Positions 17,173 through 25,832 of a DNA stretch of 64,000 nt are shown here, one piece after another. A model generated the notes under the pieces. The model did not search any database, was not told the origin of the DNA, and saw only the letters and a program-made list of their open reading frames with translations. This stretch comes from Nocardia crassostreae (GTDB lineage: Bacteria > Actinomycetota > Actinomycetes > Mycobacteriales > Mycobacteriaceae). Position 1 is the stretch's first letter, and the number at the start of each line of letters is the position of its first letter. Both the position numbers and the translations under genes were made by a program. Where the stretch lies: NCBI RefSeq assembly GCF_001613405.1, contig NZ_BDCH01000012.1, forward strand, positions 62,001 through 126,000. Reading direction: 5' to 3'.

Positions 17173-17214
17173 CGACAACTCCGTCGTACCGTCGGACCTC
17201 AAGTTTGGCAGCCC

Positions 17215-17229
17215 TGAATCTTTGATTCA
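17215..17229. promoter_or_regulatory. palindrome between MCO and EmbR-like genes
   Basis: TGAATCTTTGATTCA, 6-base arms around TTT, in the divergent promoter region. A candidate operator; the binding protein is unknown. Confidence 0.4.
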
Positions 17230-17340
17230 ATAGCCCGAAACAAAGAGCAAGGGCTCCCGATAACTAATCTCGGCGGCGATTCGGGCGAAGAATAGTTAGA
17301 GTGACCTTCGAAATCGCGGGCGGTCGTGAGGAGATCGGCC

Positions 17341-18483
17341 ATGGCCGAGGTGCGAGCGCAGGTGGGGGTGCTGGGTCCGGTCCAGCTCACCATCGACGGT
17401 GTCGACCAGCAGTTGGGCGGGCCGAAACAACGGGCGGTGCTGGCCTATCTGGCGATCAATGCCAATCGGCCGGTATCGGTCGATGCGCTGGCCGCCGCGG
17501 TCTGGGAGGACAATCCGCCGCCGGATGTGCGGGTGAGTCTGCACGCCATCGTGTCCAATCTGCGGAAACCCTTGCGCGACGGCGGCATCGACGCGCGCAC
17601 CGTGCTCCAGCACATGGGCACCGGCTACCGGATCGTGGTGGACGACCTCGCCTGCGATGTTTCCCGATTCCGGGCGCGCCGCGAGAACTGTCTGCGCGCC
17701 TTGGCGGCCGGGCGATTCGGCGCGGCCGCGGACTCGCTGTCGGAGGCGCTGGCGCAATGGCGCGGTCCGGTGCTGTCGGATCTGCGCGGCCTCGGCTTCG
17801 CCGACGCCTATGCGGTCGCGCTCGACGACGAGCGGCTCGGCGTGATCGAGGCGCGGGCGGAGGCGGAGATCGCGCAGGGCCGCGGCGAGGGCGTCATTGC
17901 CGAACTGGCATTGCTGGTGCGCGACCACGCGCTGCGGGAATCGCTGTGGGAGCAGCTGATCACCGCCCTCTACCTGGTCGGGCGGCAATCCGATGCGCTG
18001 GAGGCGGCGCGGCGGCTGCGGGTCACCCTCGCCGATGAGCTCGGCATCGATCCCGGCCATCGGATTCGCGAACTCGAACAGCGCATTCTGCGCCAGGATC
18101 CGCTCAGCGTGCGCTCGGTCGCGCACGCCTCGGCCACCCGTGCGACCACGATCATCGATCGCAGCTGGCACGAACCGGAGGCGGTGCTGCGTGATCGCGA
18201 GGGCAATGTGTATCCGATCGTCGGCACCGTCACCCGCATCGGCCGCCTGTCCGACAATGACATTCCGCTGCACGACGGCCGGGTCAGCCGTCATCACGCG
18301 CTCATCGTCGACAATGGGATGGCCTATGTGCTCAAGGATCTGCACTCCTCCAACGGCGTGTACGTCGACGGCGCGCGGGTCGTGGACAGCGCGGTCCTGG
18401 CCGATGGCACGACCATCTGGATCGGCGACACCTCGCTCGTCTTCGTGCTGATCCGCCGCGATGCCGGGGAAACCCGCAGCTAG
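17341..18483 (+). CDS. EmbR-like SARP regulator with FHA domain
   Basis: A 380-residue protein; ATG 17341 is chosen over GTG 17326 because GAGGAG lies 7-8 bases before it. Domain order: winged helix of OmpR/SARP type (GGPKQRAVLAYLAIN ... VSLHAIVSNLRKPL), bacterial transcriptional activation domain with TPR-like helices (to ~residue 245), then FHA (IGRLSDNDIPLHDGRVSRHH, DLHSSNGVYVDGARV) with the phosphothreonine-binding Arg, Ser, His and Asn. This layout is that of EmbR of M. tuberculosis, which is controlled by a Ser/Thr kinase. No kinase gene lies nearby. Confidence 0.88.
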   Translation: MAEVRAQVGVLGPVQLTIDGVDQQLGGPKQRAVLAYLAINANRPVSVDALAAAVWEDNPPPDVRVSLHAIVSNLRKPLRDGGIDARTVLQHMGTGYRIVVDDLACDVSRFRARRENCLRALAAGRFGAAADSLSEALAQWRGPVLSDLRGLGFADAYAVALDDERLGVIEARAEAEIAQGRGEGVIAELALLVRDHALRESLWEQLITALYLVGRQSDALEAARRLRVTLADELGIDPGHRIRELEQRILRQDPLSVRSVAHASATRATTIIDRSWHEPEAVLRDREGNVYPIVGTVTRIGRLSDNDIPLHDGRVSRHHALIVDNGMAYVLKDLHSSNGVYVDGARVVDSAVLADGTTIWIGDTSLVFVLIRRDAGETRS

Positions 18484-18515
18484 AGCGGCCGCGCGGCAAT
18501 GCAGTAGAGCACTTC

Positions 18516-18529
18516 TGAAACGCGTTCTA
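18516..18529. promoter_or_regulatory. KstR-like operator upstream of P450
   Basis: TGAAACGCGTTCTA matches the KstR consensus TNNAACNNGTTNNA at every fixed position and lies 34 bases before the P450 start. KstR controls sterol catabolism in mycolic-acid bacteria. A single motif match, so suggestive only. Confidence 0.5.
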
Positions 18530-18562
18530 GACATATTTGAGTATTTGTCTTACTGTCGGATC

Positions 18563-19798
18563 ATGAGTGCAGCGACGTCTCACCCGGTCCGTTTCCAGCT
18601 TCGATCGGGGGAGACCTGGCGCGACCCCTGGCCCATGTATTCCGCACTGCGCGACGCGGATCCGGTGCATCACGTGGTCCCGGAGGCGCATCCGGAGCAC
18701 GACTTCTACGTGCTGTCCCGGCACGCGGACGTGTATGCGGCGGCACGGGATCCGGAGACCTTCTCCTCGGCCTCCGGGCTGACCGTCGACTATGTCGGGC
18801 TGGAGCGGGCGGGTGTGGGCGCGCATCGGCCGTTCGTCTTCATGGACCCGCCCGAGCACACCGACTTCCGGCGTCGGGTATCGCCGGGATTCACGCCTCG
18901 GCAGGTGAATTCGGTGGAGCCCGCGGTGCAGGAGTTCGTGGTCGAGCGCATCGAGCGGCTGCGGGCGGCGGGGGCGGGCGATATCGTCGCCGAACTCTTC
19001 AAGCCGCTGCCGACCATGGTCGTGGCGCACTATCTCGGGGTGCCGGAATCCGATCACGGCAAGTTCGACACCTGGACCGAGGCCATAGTCGGCGGCGCGG
19101 TCGCCGGGGCGGGCATTGCCGCGGGAGGTCAGGACGCGCTCACCGCGGTCGGCGAACTGGTCGGCTACTTCACCGAATTGATCGCCCGCCGCCGCGCCGA
19201 ACCCGGCGACGACACCATCTCGCATCTGCTCGCCTCCGGCCTGGGCGCCGACGGCGACAATGACGGCCTGGTCGCCATGCTCGGCTTCGCCTTCACCATG
19301 ATCACCGGCGGCAACGACACCACCACCGGCAATCTCGGCGGCGCGGTCCAACTGCTCACCGCCAATCCCGACCAGCGCCGCCTGCTCGCCGAGAACCCGG
19401 CCCTCATCCCGGATGCCGTCGAGGAGTTCCTCCGCATGACCTCCCCGGTCCAGGGCCTGGCCCGCACCGCCACCCGCGACGTGGACCTGCACGACACCAC
19501 CATCCCCGCGGGCCGCCGTGTCCTGCTCCTCTACGCCTCCGCCAACCGCGACGACCGCGAATTCGGCCCCACCGCCGCCGAACTCGACATCCGCCGCAAC
19601 CCCAAACGCATCCTCACCTTCAGCCACGGCCACCACCACTGCCTCGGCGCGGCCGCCGCCCGCATGCAGGCCCGCGTAGCCCTCGAAGAACTTCTCACCC
19701 GCTGCCCCGACTTCACCGTCGACCTCGACAATGTCCGCTGGTCCCAAGGCAACTACGTCCGCTGGCCGGTCAGCGTCCCCTTCCAGGCCGTCGGATGA
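18563..19798 (+). CDS. cytochrome P450
   Basis: A 411-residue P450. ATG 18563 lies 7 bases after a TACTGT box with no ribosome-binding site, suggesting a leaderless start. It has the I-helix MITGGNDTTTGN, the E-x-x-R helix (EEFLRMT region), and the heme loop FSHGHHHCLG with C360 as iron ligand. It should need ferredoxin partners, which are not encoded here. The KstR-like operator suggests a steroid or lipid substrate. A TetR regulator follows 80 bases downstream on the same strand. Confidence 0.92.
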   Translation: MSAATSHPVRFQLRSGETWRDPWPMYSALRDADPVHHVVPEAHPEHDFYVLSRHADVYAAARDPETFSSASGLTVDYVGLERAGVGAHRPFVFMDPPEHTDFRRRVSPGFTPRQVNSVEPAVQEFVVERIERLRAAGAGDIVAELFKPLPTMVVAHYLGVPESDHGKFDTWTEAIVGGAVAGAGIAAGGQDALTAVGELVGYFTELIARRRAEPGDDTISHLLASGLGADGDNDGLVAMLGFAFTMITGGNDTTTGNLGGAVQLLTANPDQRRLLAENPALIPDAVEEFLRMTSPVQGLARTATRDVDLHDTTIPAGRRVLLLYASANRDDREFGPTAAELDIRRNPKRILTFSHGHHHCLGAAAARMQARVALEELLTRCPDFTVDLDNVRWSQGNYVRWPVSVPFQAVG

Positions 19799-19878
19799 GC
19801 GCCACGCCGCGTGGGCACCCGCGGCGATCTGCGGCCGTCGGGCGCGGCATGATCGGTGGCGAATGGAGGAGGAATCGC

Positions 19879-20448
19879 ATGAGTCGCGACTGGTTGTCCG
19901 AGGATCGGGCGGATCTGGCGGCCGAGCGCATTCTGGATGCGGCCGCCGCCCTGTTCGCCGAGCGTGGCGTGACGGCCGTCGGCATGGGCGATATCGCCAA
20001 GGCGGCGGGGTGTTCGCGGGCCACGCTGTACCGGTATTTCGAGAATCGGCAGGCGGTGCGGCTGGCGTTCGTGCATCGCGAAACCCGCCGCATCGCAGCG
20101 CGGGTGACGAGCGAAGTCCGTGAGATCGCGGATCCGGGCGAGCGGATCGTCACCGCCATGCTGGCCGCGGTGCGGGAAGTGCGGTCCGAGCCGATGCTCA
20201 TCGCGTGGTTCCGTCCGGGCGAGGCGGGACCGGCCGGGCGCATCAGCCAGGACTCGGAGGTCATCGAATCCATTGCGGGCGGCCTGTTCACGCCCGCCGG
20301 GCTCACCGATCCCGAACGCAGCCGCCTGGCCCGCTGGCTGACGCGCATTATCGTGTCCCTGCTCGCCGCACCCGGCCGGGGCGAGGACGACGAGCGCGCC
20401 ATGCTCGACGATTTCGTGGCCCCGGTGATCACCCGCGTCTTCGCCTGA
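19879..20448 (+). CDS. TetR-family regulator
   Basis: A 189-residue protein starting ATG 19879 after GGAGGAGGAATCGC. The HTH (ILDAAAALFAERGVTAVGMG ... CSRATLYRYFENRQAV) is typical TetR, followed by a helical ligand domain. Probably co-transcribed with the P450 just upstream, which it may regulate. Ligand unknown. Confidence 0.88.
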   Translation: MSRDWLSEDRADLAAERILDAAAALFAERGVTAVGMGDIAKAAGCSRATLYRYFENRQAVRLAFVHRETRRIAARVTSEVREIADPGERIVTAMLAAVREVRSEPMLIAWFRPGEAGPAGRISQDSEVIESIAGGLFTPAGLTDPERSRLARWLTRIIVSLLAAPGRGEDDERAMLDDFVAPVITRVFA

Positions 20449-20474
20449 GCGCACGCCGGATAGGGTCGACAATC

Positions 20475-20762
20475 GTGTCCGCTCCACAATCGCTCGCCGA
20501 AGTCCGCACCCGCATCGACGCCCTCGACGGCGAACTGATTCGCCTGCTGGCCCAACGGCAGGAACTCGTTCGCGCCGCAGCCGGATTCAAATCCGACGAG
20601 CAGGCCGTGCGCGCCCCGGATCGGGTGGAGCGGGTGGTGGCACTGGCCAAGGAGCGCGCCACCGCCGCCGGGTTGGAACCCGCCGTCGCGGAAGCCGTGT
20701 GGCGGGCCATGATCGGCGCATTCATCGACCTCGAACTCGGGGAGCACGCCGCCCGGCGCTGA
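20475..20762 (+). CDS. chorismate mutase, AroQ fold
   Basis: A 95-residue protein from GTG 20475. It has the AroQ helix pattern: VRTRIDALDGELIRLLAQRQELV, then KSDEQAVRAPDRVERVV, and a closing helix. The catalytic Arg and Lys positions (R11, R28-type, K38-type) and the single-domain size fit a chorismate mutase or an isochorismate pyruvate-lyase-like enzyme. It converts chorismate to prephenate in the Phe/Tyr pathway, or serves a secondary pathway. It ends 5 bases from the convergent SDR gene. Confidence 0.8.
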   Translation: MSAPQSLAEVRTRIDALDGELIRLLAQRQELVRAAAGFKSDEQAVRAPDRVERVVALAKERATAAGLEPAVAEAVWRAMIGAFIDLELGEHAARR

Positions 20763-20767
20763 CCTGT

Positions 20768-21538
20768 CTACTGGCCGCCGATGGCGGTGACGCCCCCGTC
20801 CACGGTGAGATGGATGCCCGTAATGAACGATGCTTCATCGCCGAGTAGGAATCGCACCGCGCGAGCGACTTCCTCGGGCGCGCCGAGCCTGCGGAAAATC
20901 GCACGCGCGGCCTCCTGGTCGATGACTTCCTGCGGCACGTTGTTCCGCATCATCGGCGTATCGATGTAGCCGGGGCAGACGGCGTTCACGCGCACCCCGC
21001 TGCTGCCGAGTTGATGCGCGAGGGCGCGGGTCAGGCCGAGCAATCCGGCCTTGGACGCGCAGTAGGCGGGAATGAACGCCTGGCCGAGGAACGCCTCGAT
21101 GGAGGAGATCCCGACGATCGCCGACCCCGGATTGCCTTGCAGATCACTGAGAATGGCCTGGGTGACGAGGGCTTGCGCGCGCAGGTTCACATCGAGCACG
21201 GCATCCCACTTTCCGGCGTCCAGATAGCCGACCGGTTCCGCGCGTACGATGCCCGCCGCGTGCACCAGTCCGCCGATACTGCCCAGGGCCTCGCGGGTGG
21301 GTCCGACGGCGGCCTCCACATCGGCGGTATCGGTGACATCGATGCCCACGCCGACGGCCGCCACCGCGTACTTGTCCGCAATGGTCGCGGCGGCCAGGCG
21401 CGCGGCCTCGCCCGCCAGATCCCACAGCGCGACCGGCCTGCCCACTTCGGCCAGCGCCACCGCGCAGGCTAGGCCGATACCGGACGCGCCGCCGGTGACT
21501 ATGACCCCGGTGGCGGGGGTGTATTCGGGAGCGGGAAT
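20768..21538 (-). CDS. short-chain dehydrogenase/reductase, unusual start
   Basis: A classical SDR: VTGGASGIG, HAAGIVRAE, VGISSIEAF, YCASK, PGYIDTPMM and the C-terminal TVDGGVTAIGG. The best ribosome-binding site (GGAGGAC) is followed, at the right distance, by ATT at 21538, giving a 256-residue protein. The next upstream ATG (21628) has a poor site and would overlap the divergent TetR gene by 7 bases. Either translation starts at ATT, which is rare, or an ATG has mutated to ATT. Substrate unknown; likely NAD(P)-dependent. Confidence 0.8.
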   Translation of the reverse strand: MPAPEYTPATGVIVTGGASGIGLACAVALAEVGRPVALWDLAGEAARLAAATIADKYAVAAVGVGIDVTDTADVEAAVGPTREALGSIGGLVHAAGIVRAEPVGYLDAGKWDAVLDVNLRAQALVTQAILSDLQGNPGSAIVGISSIEAFLGQAFIPAYCASKAGLLGLTRALAHQLGSSGVRVNAVCPGYIDTPMMRNNVPQEVIDQEAARAIFRRLGAPEEVARAVRFLLGDEASFITGIHLTVDGGVTAIGGQ

Positions 21539-21621
21539 GGAGTCCTCCAGGGCTGTAACAGGGTTCGACGAGAAATCGGGGTGCGGGCGGCGCTCACCGC
21601 GCAGCCGTTCACAATGAGCGC

Positions 21622-22236
21622 ATGCCATCGCGTCCCACCACGTTCACGACCGTGCACCCGCTGTCGGACAGCCAGCGGGAACGGCGGCAACGGCTGCTCG
21701 ACGCGGCGCGCGAACTCGCGACGGCGGGCGGATACGCCGCGGTGACCATGCACGCCGTCGCCGATCGCGCCCAGTTGGCGCGCGCGACGGTGTATCGCTA
21801 TTTCGGCAGCAAGGACCAATTGCTCACGGCCGTCGGCGCGGAATGGGCGCGGGAGGTGACCGCCGAGTTCCTGTCCGCCAGCGGTGACGGCCACGGCGCT
21901 GACGGTGCGGGACGCCCGGCCGAGCAGGCCGCCGCCATGCTGGCGGCCATCATGGAGCACACGGCCGCCGAACTGCCGCTGTGCACGGCGGTGGTGTCCG
22001 CCGTGATCTCCGGCGATCGCACCGCGGAGCTGGAACGCCAAGCGTTGTACGGCCTGTGGATGGATCGGTTCGAGGAGCTGCTGGGCGATTCGGTGCCCGC
22101 CGGGGAACGCGCCGAAATCATCTATGTGCTCGGGCAATTGCTGCTGGCGGCCTTCACCAGCATGTGCATGCTCGCGCAACCCCTCGACCGGGTGCGCGAC
22201 ATGCTGACCGGGGCCGCGCACCGCCTACTGCCCTGA
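21622..22236 (+). CDS. TetR-family regulator
   Basis: A 204-residue protein with HTH (LLDAARELATAGGYAAVTMH ... LARATVYRYFGSKDQLL) and a C-terminal domain with several Met/Leu-rich helices. Divergent from the SDR (their starts are ~80 bases apart) and convergent with the esterase gene (12-base overlap). The N-terminal sequence resembles KstR-type sterol regulators, but this is not decisive. It may control the SDR. Confidence 0.87.
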   Translation: MPSRPTTFTTVHPLSDSQRERRQRLLDAARELATAGGYAAVTMHAVADRAQLARATVYRYFGSKDQLLTAVGAEWAREVTAEFLSASGDGHGADGAGRPAEQAAAMLAAIMEHTAAELPLCTAVVSAVISGDRTAELERQALYGLWMDRFEELLGDSVPAGERAEIIYVLGQLLLAAFTSMCMLAQPLDRVRDMLTGAAHRLLP

Positions 22237-23160
22237 GCGATAGCCGGTGCGGTGGCCGTAGATACCCTCGGACAGCGCCGCCGACAGATCCCGGATCGCC
22301 TCCCGCGCGGGTGCGATCGGCCAGGCGTGGAACACATGCCACACCCCGCGGAATTCGCGATGCCGCAGCGGGGCACCGGATTTCGCGGCCAATTCGGCGA
22401 AACGCCGGGCATCGGCGGCCAGCGGATCGTCACCGGCGGTCTGCAACACCATGGGCGGCAGCGCGGTGATATCGCGGTACACCGGCGACACCGCGCGGCG
22501 CTGCTCCTGCGACATGCCGGGCAGATAGGTCTCGGTGAACTGGGCTATGAGCTCCGCCGTGAGCAGCGGCTCCCGGCTCGTATCCGCCCGGTAGGAGCGG
22601 GAATCCGAGGTGAAGTCGGTGGCCGGGCAGATGAGCCCGAGGACGGCTGGTGCGGGCAAGCCCTCATCGCGTGCCCGCAGCGCCAGATCCAGTGTGAGCG
22701 TACCCCCTGCCGAATCACCCGCAACCGCAATGCGTCCCGCCGGAATTCCGCGATCCAGCAGCGCGCGATACGCGGCCACCGCATCGTCGATGGCCGCCGG
22801 ATACGGATGCTCCGGAGCCAGCCGGTAATCCAGCGAGTACAGCGCGGTTCCCATGGCGGCGGCAATGGCCCCCGAGTACGGCCGAGCCATCTGCGGTGAG
22901 CCGACGGTGAATCCGCCGCCGTGCAGGTAGAGCACCGCCGCATCGGCCGGAGCGTCACGCGGAGTGAGGATTTCCACCGGCCGCCCGCCCAGCTCGTCCG
23001 CCGTGATCGCCACCCCGCGCGGTACCCGGGCGAAGCGGGTGCTCGCATCCATGCGCTGCCGCACCCGCGCCCAATCGGGCGCCGCCCCGAAACCGATCCG
23101 GCTGGTCAGGCGGGCGCCGAAGCGCATGACAGGAAGTGGAATCAGCACGACCGCCCTCAT
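22225..23160 (-). CDS. hormone-sensitive-lipase-family esterase
   Basis: A 311-residue protein starting ATG 23160, which overlaps the monooxygenase stop by 4 bases (ATGA). HSL-family motifs are complete: YLHGGGFTVGS (oxyanion HGGG), AGDSAGG (nucleophile Ser), TAGDDPLAADA (Asp) and GVWHVFHAW (His). It would hydrolyse short esters or lactones. Its coupling to a Baeyer-Villiger-type monooxygenase suggests it hydrolyses the ester made by that enzyme. Confidence 0.87.
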   Translation of the reverse strand: MRAVVLIPLPVMRFGARLTSRIGFGAAPDWARVRQRMDASTRFARVPRGVAITADELGGRPVEILTPRDAPADAAVLYLHGGGFTVGSPQMARPYSGAIAAAMGTALYSLDYRLAPEHPYPAAIDDAVAAYRALLDRGIPAGRIAVAGDSAGGTLTLDLALRARDEGLPAPAVLGLICPATDFTSDSRSYRADTSREPLLTAELIAQFTETYLPGMSQEQRRAVSPVYRDITALPPMVLQTAGDDPLAADARRFAELAAKSGAPLRHREFRGVWHVFHAWPIAPAREAIRDLSAALSEGIYGHRTGYRSGQ

Positions 23161-24632
23161 TTCCCGAGCCGGTAGTCCGCCGGATCCGGTTGGCTGCGAA
23201 TGAGTTTCTCGTACCGGCCCGGACTCCAGGGCCACAATTCCGGCAATCCGTCCTTGCCCAGATACCAACTGCGGCAACCGGTGGTCCACACCGTGCTCGG
23301 CGCGGCGGCGCGCAGTCTCGCGTTGTAGCGCAGGGTGGCCGCCTCGGTGGGCGCGACCGTCACTAATTCCCCTGCCCGCCAACGCTTCAGCCATCCGACA
23401 ATACGATCCGACTGAGCCTCCGCCACCGCCGTGAGCGGATGATTGGCGAACGGGCTGTGCGGCCCGACGAGCATGAACAGATTGGGGAAGTCCGGCATCA
23501 TGACGCCCTCGAAGGCGCGCGGCCCCTCCGCCCACGCCTGGTCCAGGGTGCGGCCCCCGGTCCCGGTGATCGCCATCGGCCGCATGAAGGCGTGCGAATC
23601 GAATCCCGTTGCCAGCACCAGGATGTCGAGCTCGTGCAGCGCGCCGTCGACGGTGACTACCCCGCCCGGCTTCACCTGGTCGATGCCGCTGGTGACCAAC
23701 TCGACGTCCGGCCGCTGCACGGCCGCGTAGAAGCGATCCGACACGACCAGCCGCTTGCACATGGCCTGATAGTCCGGGGTCAGCTTGCGTCGCAGCTCCG
23801 GATCCTGGACCGAGCGCAGATTCCGCTCGACCACCCACTGGATGAAACTACGGATCCGCCCCGGGTGCACCAGGCCCTGTGAGAAGGCCGCGAAGATCGC
23901 CCGATGCACCCGGTAGACAAGCGAACTCAGCACCGGCAGCCGCCGGTACACGGCCTTGGCCAGCGGTGAATACGGTCGGTTGACCGTCGGCAGAATCCAT
24001 TGCGGGGTGCGTTGGAACAACGTCACCTCCGGCACCGTCCCGGCCAGCGCGCACACCAGTTGCGTTCCGGTCGAACCGGTCCCGATCACGCCGACCCGCC
24101 GACCGGTCAGCTCCACCGTGTGATCCCACCGCGCCGAGTGCATGACCGGCCCGTCGAAATCCGCCAGCCCGGGGATATCGGGCGTATTGGGGTGATGCAG
24201 GAATCCGGTTGCGCACATGAGGAAGTCGAACCGCTCCACCTCCCCGGTGGACAGCGTGACCCGCCACCCGTCGTCGGTGAACTCCGCCCCGACCACCTCC
24301 GCGCCGAAGCGCGTGCGCCGCGGCAGACCGTGTTCGCGCGCCACCCCGACCAGATAGTCCTTGATCTCCGATCCGGTCGAATACAGCTGCGACCATTCGG
24401 GATTCATGGCGAATCGGAACTGGTAGTACCGCGACGGCACATCGCAGGTCAGCCCGGGATAGGTGTTGTCGCGCCAGGTGCCGCCGTAATCATCGGCCTT
24501 CTCGTAGATCGTGAACTCGGTGAATCAGGCCCGCTGCAGGGCGACGGCCATGGCGATCCCGGAGATTCCGGCCCCGGCAATGGCGATCCGGGGTTGTCCA
24601 TTGGGCCTGCGGCCCGATCCAGCGGCACTCAT
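23157..24632 (-). pseudogene. Baeyer-Villiger monooxygenase with premature TGA
   Basis: From ATG 24632 the frame gives MSAAGSGRRPNGQPRIAIAG and AGISGIAMAVALQRA, then TGA at codon 36 (24525-24527), then FTEFTIYEKADDYGGTWRD, CDVPSRYYQF and the rest to 23157. The full 491 residues carry two GxGxxG sites (AGAGISG, GVIGTGSTG) and the BVMO fingerprint FDGPVMHSARWD (F-x-G-x3-H-x3-W-D, near residue 165). A GGA (Gly) at codon 36 would restore it. Without that the FAD-binding fold is lost, so the gene is inactive as read. Operon partner of the esterase. Confidence 0.85.
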
Positions 24633-24703
24633 GGGACGGCAGCCTAGACTCGAGTCTCATTTTGCGGGAGCGTTTCGGAGAACATCGTTAGACATTCCGT
24701 CAT

Positions 24704-24726
24704 TCGCTAGACGCAGTGTATAGCGA
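24704..24726. promoter_or_regulatory. inverted repeat upstream of alcohol dehydrogenase
   Basis: TCGCTA and TAGCGA, 6-base arms with an 11-base spacer, in the 141-base region between the monooxygenase and dehydrogenase starts. Candidate operator for the divergent pair. Confidence 0.35.
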
Positions 24727-24773
24727 GTGTTACGTTGTGCGCCAGATCACAAGCTCGAATCCAAGGAAGCACC

Positions 24774-25814
24774 ATGCGCGCACTCCAGTGGACCGGCCCG
24801 GAAACCGTGGCGGTCAACGACATTCCGGTCCCCGAGATCGGACCCAATGACCTGCTGCTGCGGGTCGGCGCGGCGGGCGTCTGCCATTCGGACCTGACCC
24901 TGGTCAACTTCCCCATCCGGCTGCGCGAGGATCCGCTCACCCTCGGCCACGAGATCGCCGGGACCATCGAGGCCGTCGGCTCCGATGTGAGCGGGCGCGA
25001 GATCGGCGAGCGCGGACTGGTGTACCTGTTCTGGACCTGCGGAGTGTGCCGCGAATGCGTGAGCGGCAATGAGAACGTCTGCCTGGCCGCCGGTCGGGTG
25101 GCCATGCCGCCGTGTCCCGGGCTCACCATCGAGGGCGGAATGGCGGAATACGTTCGGATTCCGGCGAATACGTTCGTGCCCATCGGCGATCTGGACTTCC
25201 TGCAGGCCGCGCCGGTGGCCGATGCGGCGCTCACCGCGTACCACGCGATTCGCGGCGCGCGGGATGTGCTGCGGCCCGGCGGCACCGCCGTCGCCATCGG
25301 CATCGGCGGTCTCGGGCATGTGGCGGTGCAGATTCTGCGGGCCGTTACCGGGGTGCGCGTCATTGCGGTGGACGTGGCGAAGGAGAAGCTGGAGTTGGCC
25401 GCCGATTGCGGTGCGGACCTGGGCATTCTCTCCGACGAGAGCACCGTCGCGCAGATTCTCGAGCTGACCGGCGGGCGCGGCGCGGAGGCCGTTTTCGACT
25501 TCGTCGGGGTCGATGCCACCGCCAAACTGGCCGTGGAGACCGTGGCCCCGAACGGCGCCTATCGCATGGTCGGAATCGGCGGCGGCGCACCGGAGATCAC
25601 CGCCGGACCCGCAGGCGGGCCCGGCTGGCCGTGGGGCGCCACCGTGCGGAAGTCCCTGGGCGGCACCAGAAGCGACCTGCACGCCTGCGTGGCCCTGGCG
25701 CAGGCGGGCAAACTGCACATGGAGGTCGAGCGCTTCGATCTCGCCGACGGCCCGGAAGCCTTCCAGCGCTTGGACAAAGGCCAGATTCGCGGTCGCGCGG
25801 TACTCGTGCCTTGA
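24774..25814 (+). CDS. zinc-dependent alcohol dehydrogenase (MDR)
   Basis: A 346-residue protein, ATG 24774 after AAGGAAGC. Catalytic zinc ligands are C37 (GVCHSD), H59-E60 (GHEIAG); structural zinc ligands C89, C92, C95, C103 (TCGVCRECVSGNENVC). The nucleotide-binding motif GIGGLG precedes VIAVDVAKEKL, whose Asp points to NAD. It should oxidise primary or secondary alcohols. Together with the divergent monooxygenase and esterase it could convert an alcohol to a ketone, an ester and then acid plus alcohol. Confidence 0.9.
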   Translation: MRALQWTGPETVAVNDIPVPEIGPNDLLLRVGAAGVCHSDLTLVNFPIRLREDPLTLGHEIAGTIEAVGSDVSGREIGERGLVYLFWTCGVCRECVSGNENVCLAAGRVAMPPCPGLTIEGGMAEYVRIPANTFVPIGDLDFLQAAPVADAALTAYHAIRGARDVLRPGGTAVAIGIGGLGHVAVQILRAVTGVRVIAVDVAKEKLELAADCGADLGILSDESTVAQILELTGGRGAEAVFDFVGVDATAKLAVETVAPNGAYRMVGIGGGAPEITAGPAGGPGWPWGATVRKSLGGTRSDLHACVALAQAGKLHMEVERFDLADGPEAFQRLDKGQIRGRAVLVP

Positions 25815-25832
25815 TCGGCGCCGGTGCCCTGA

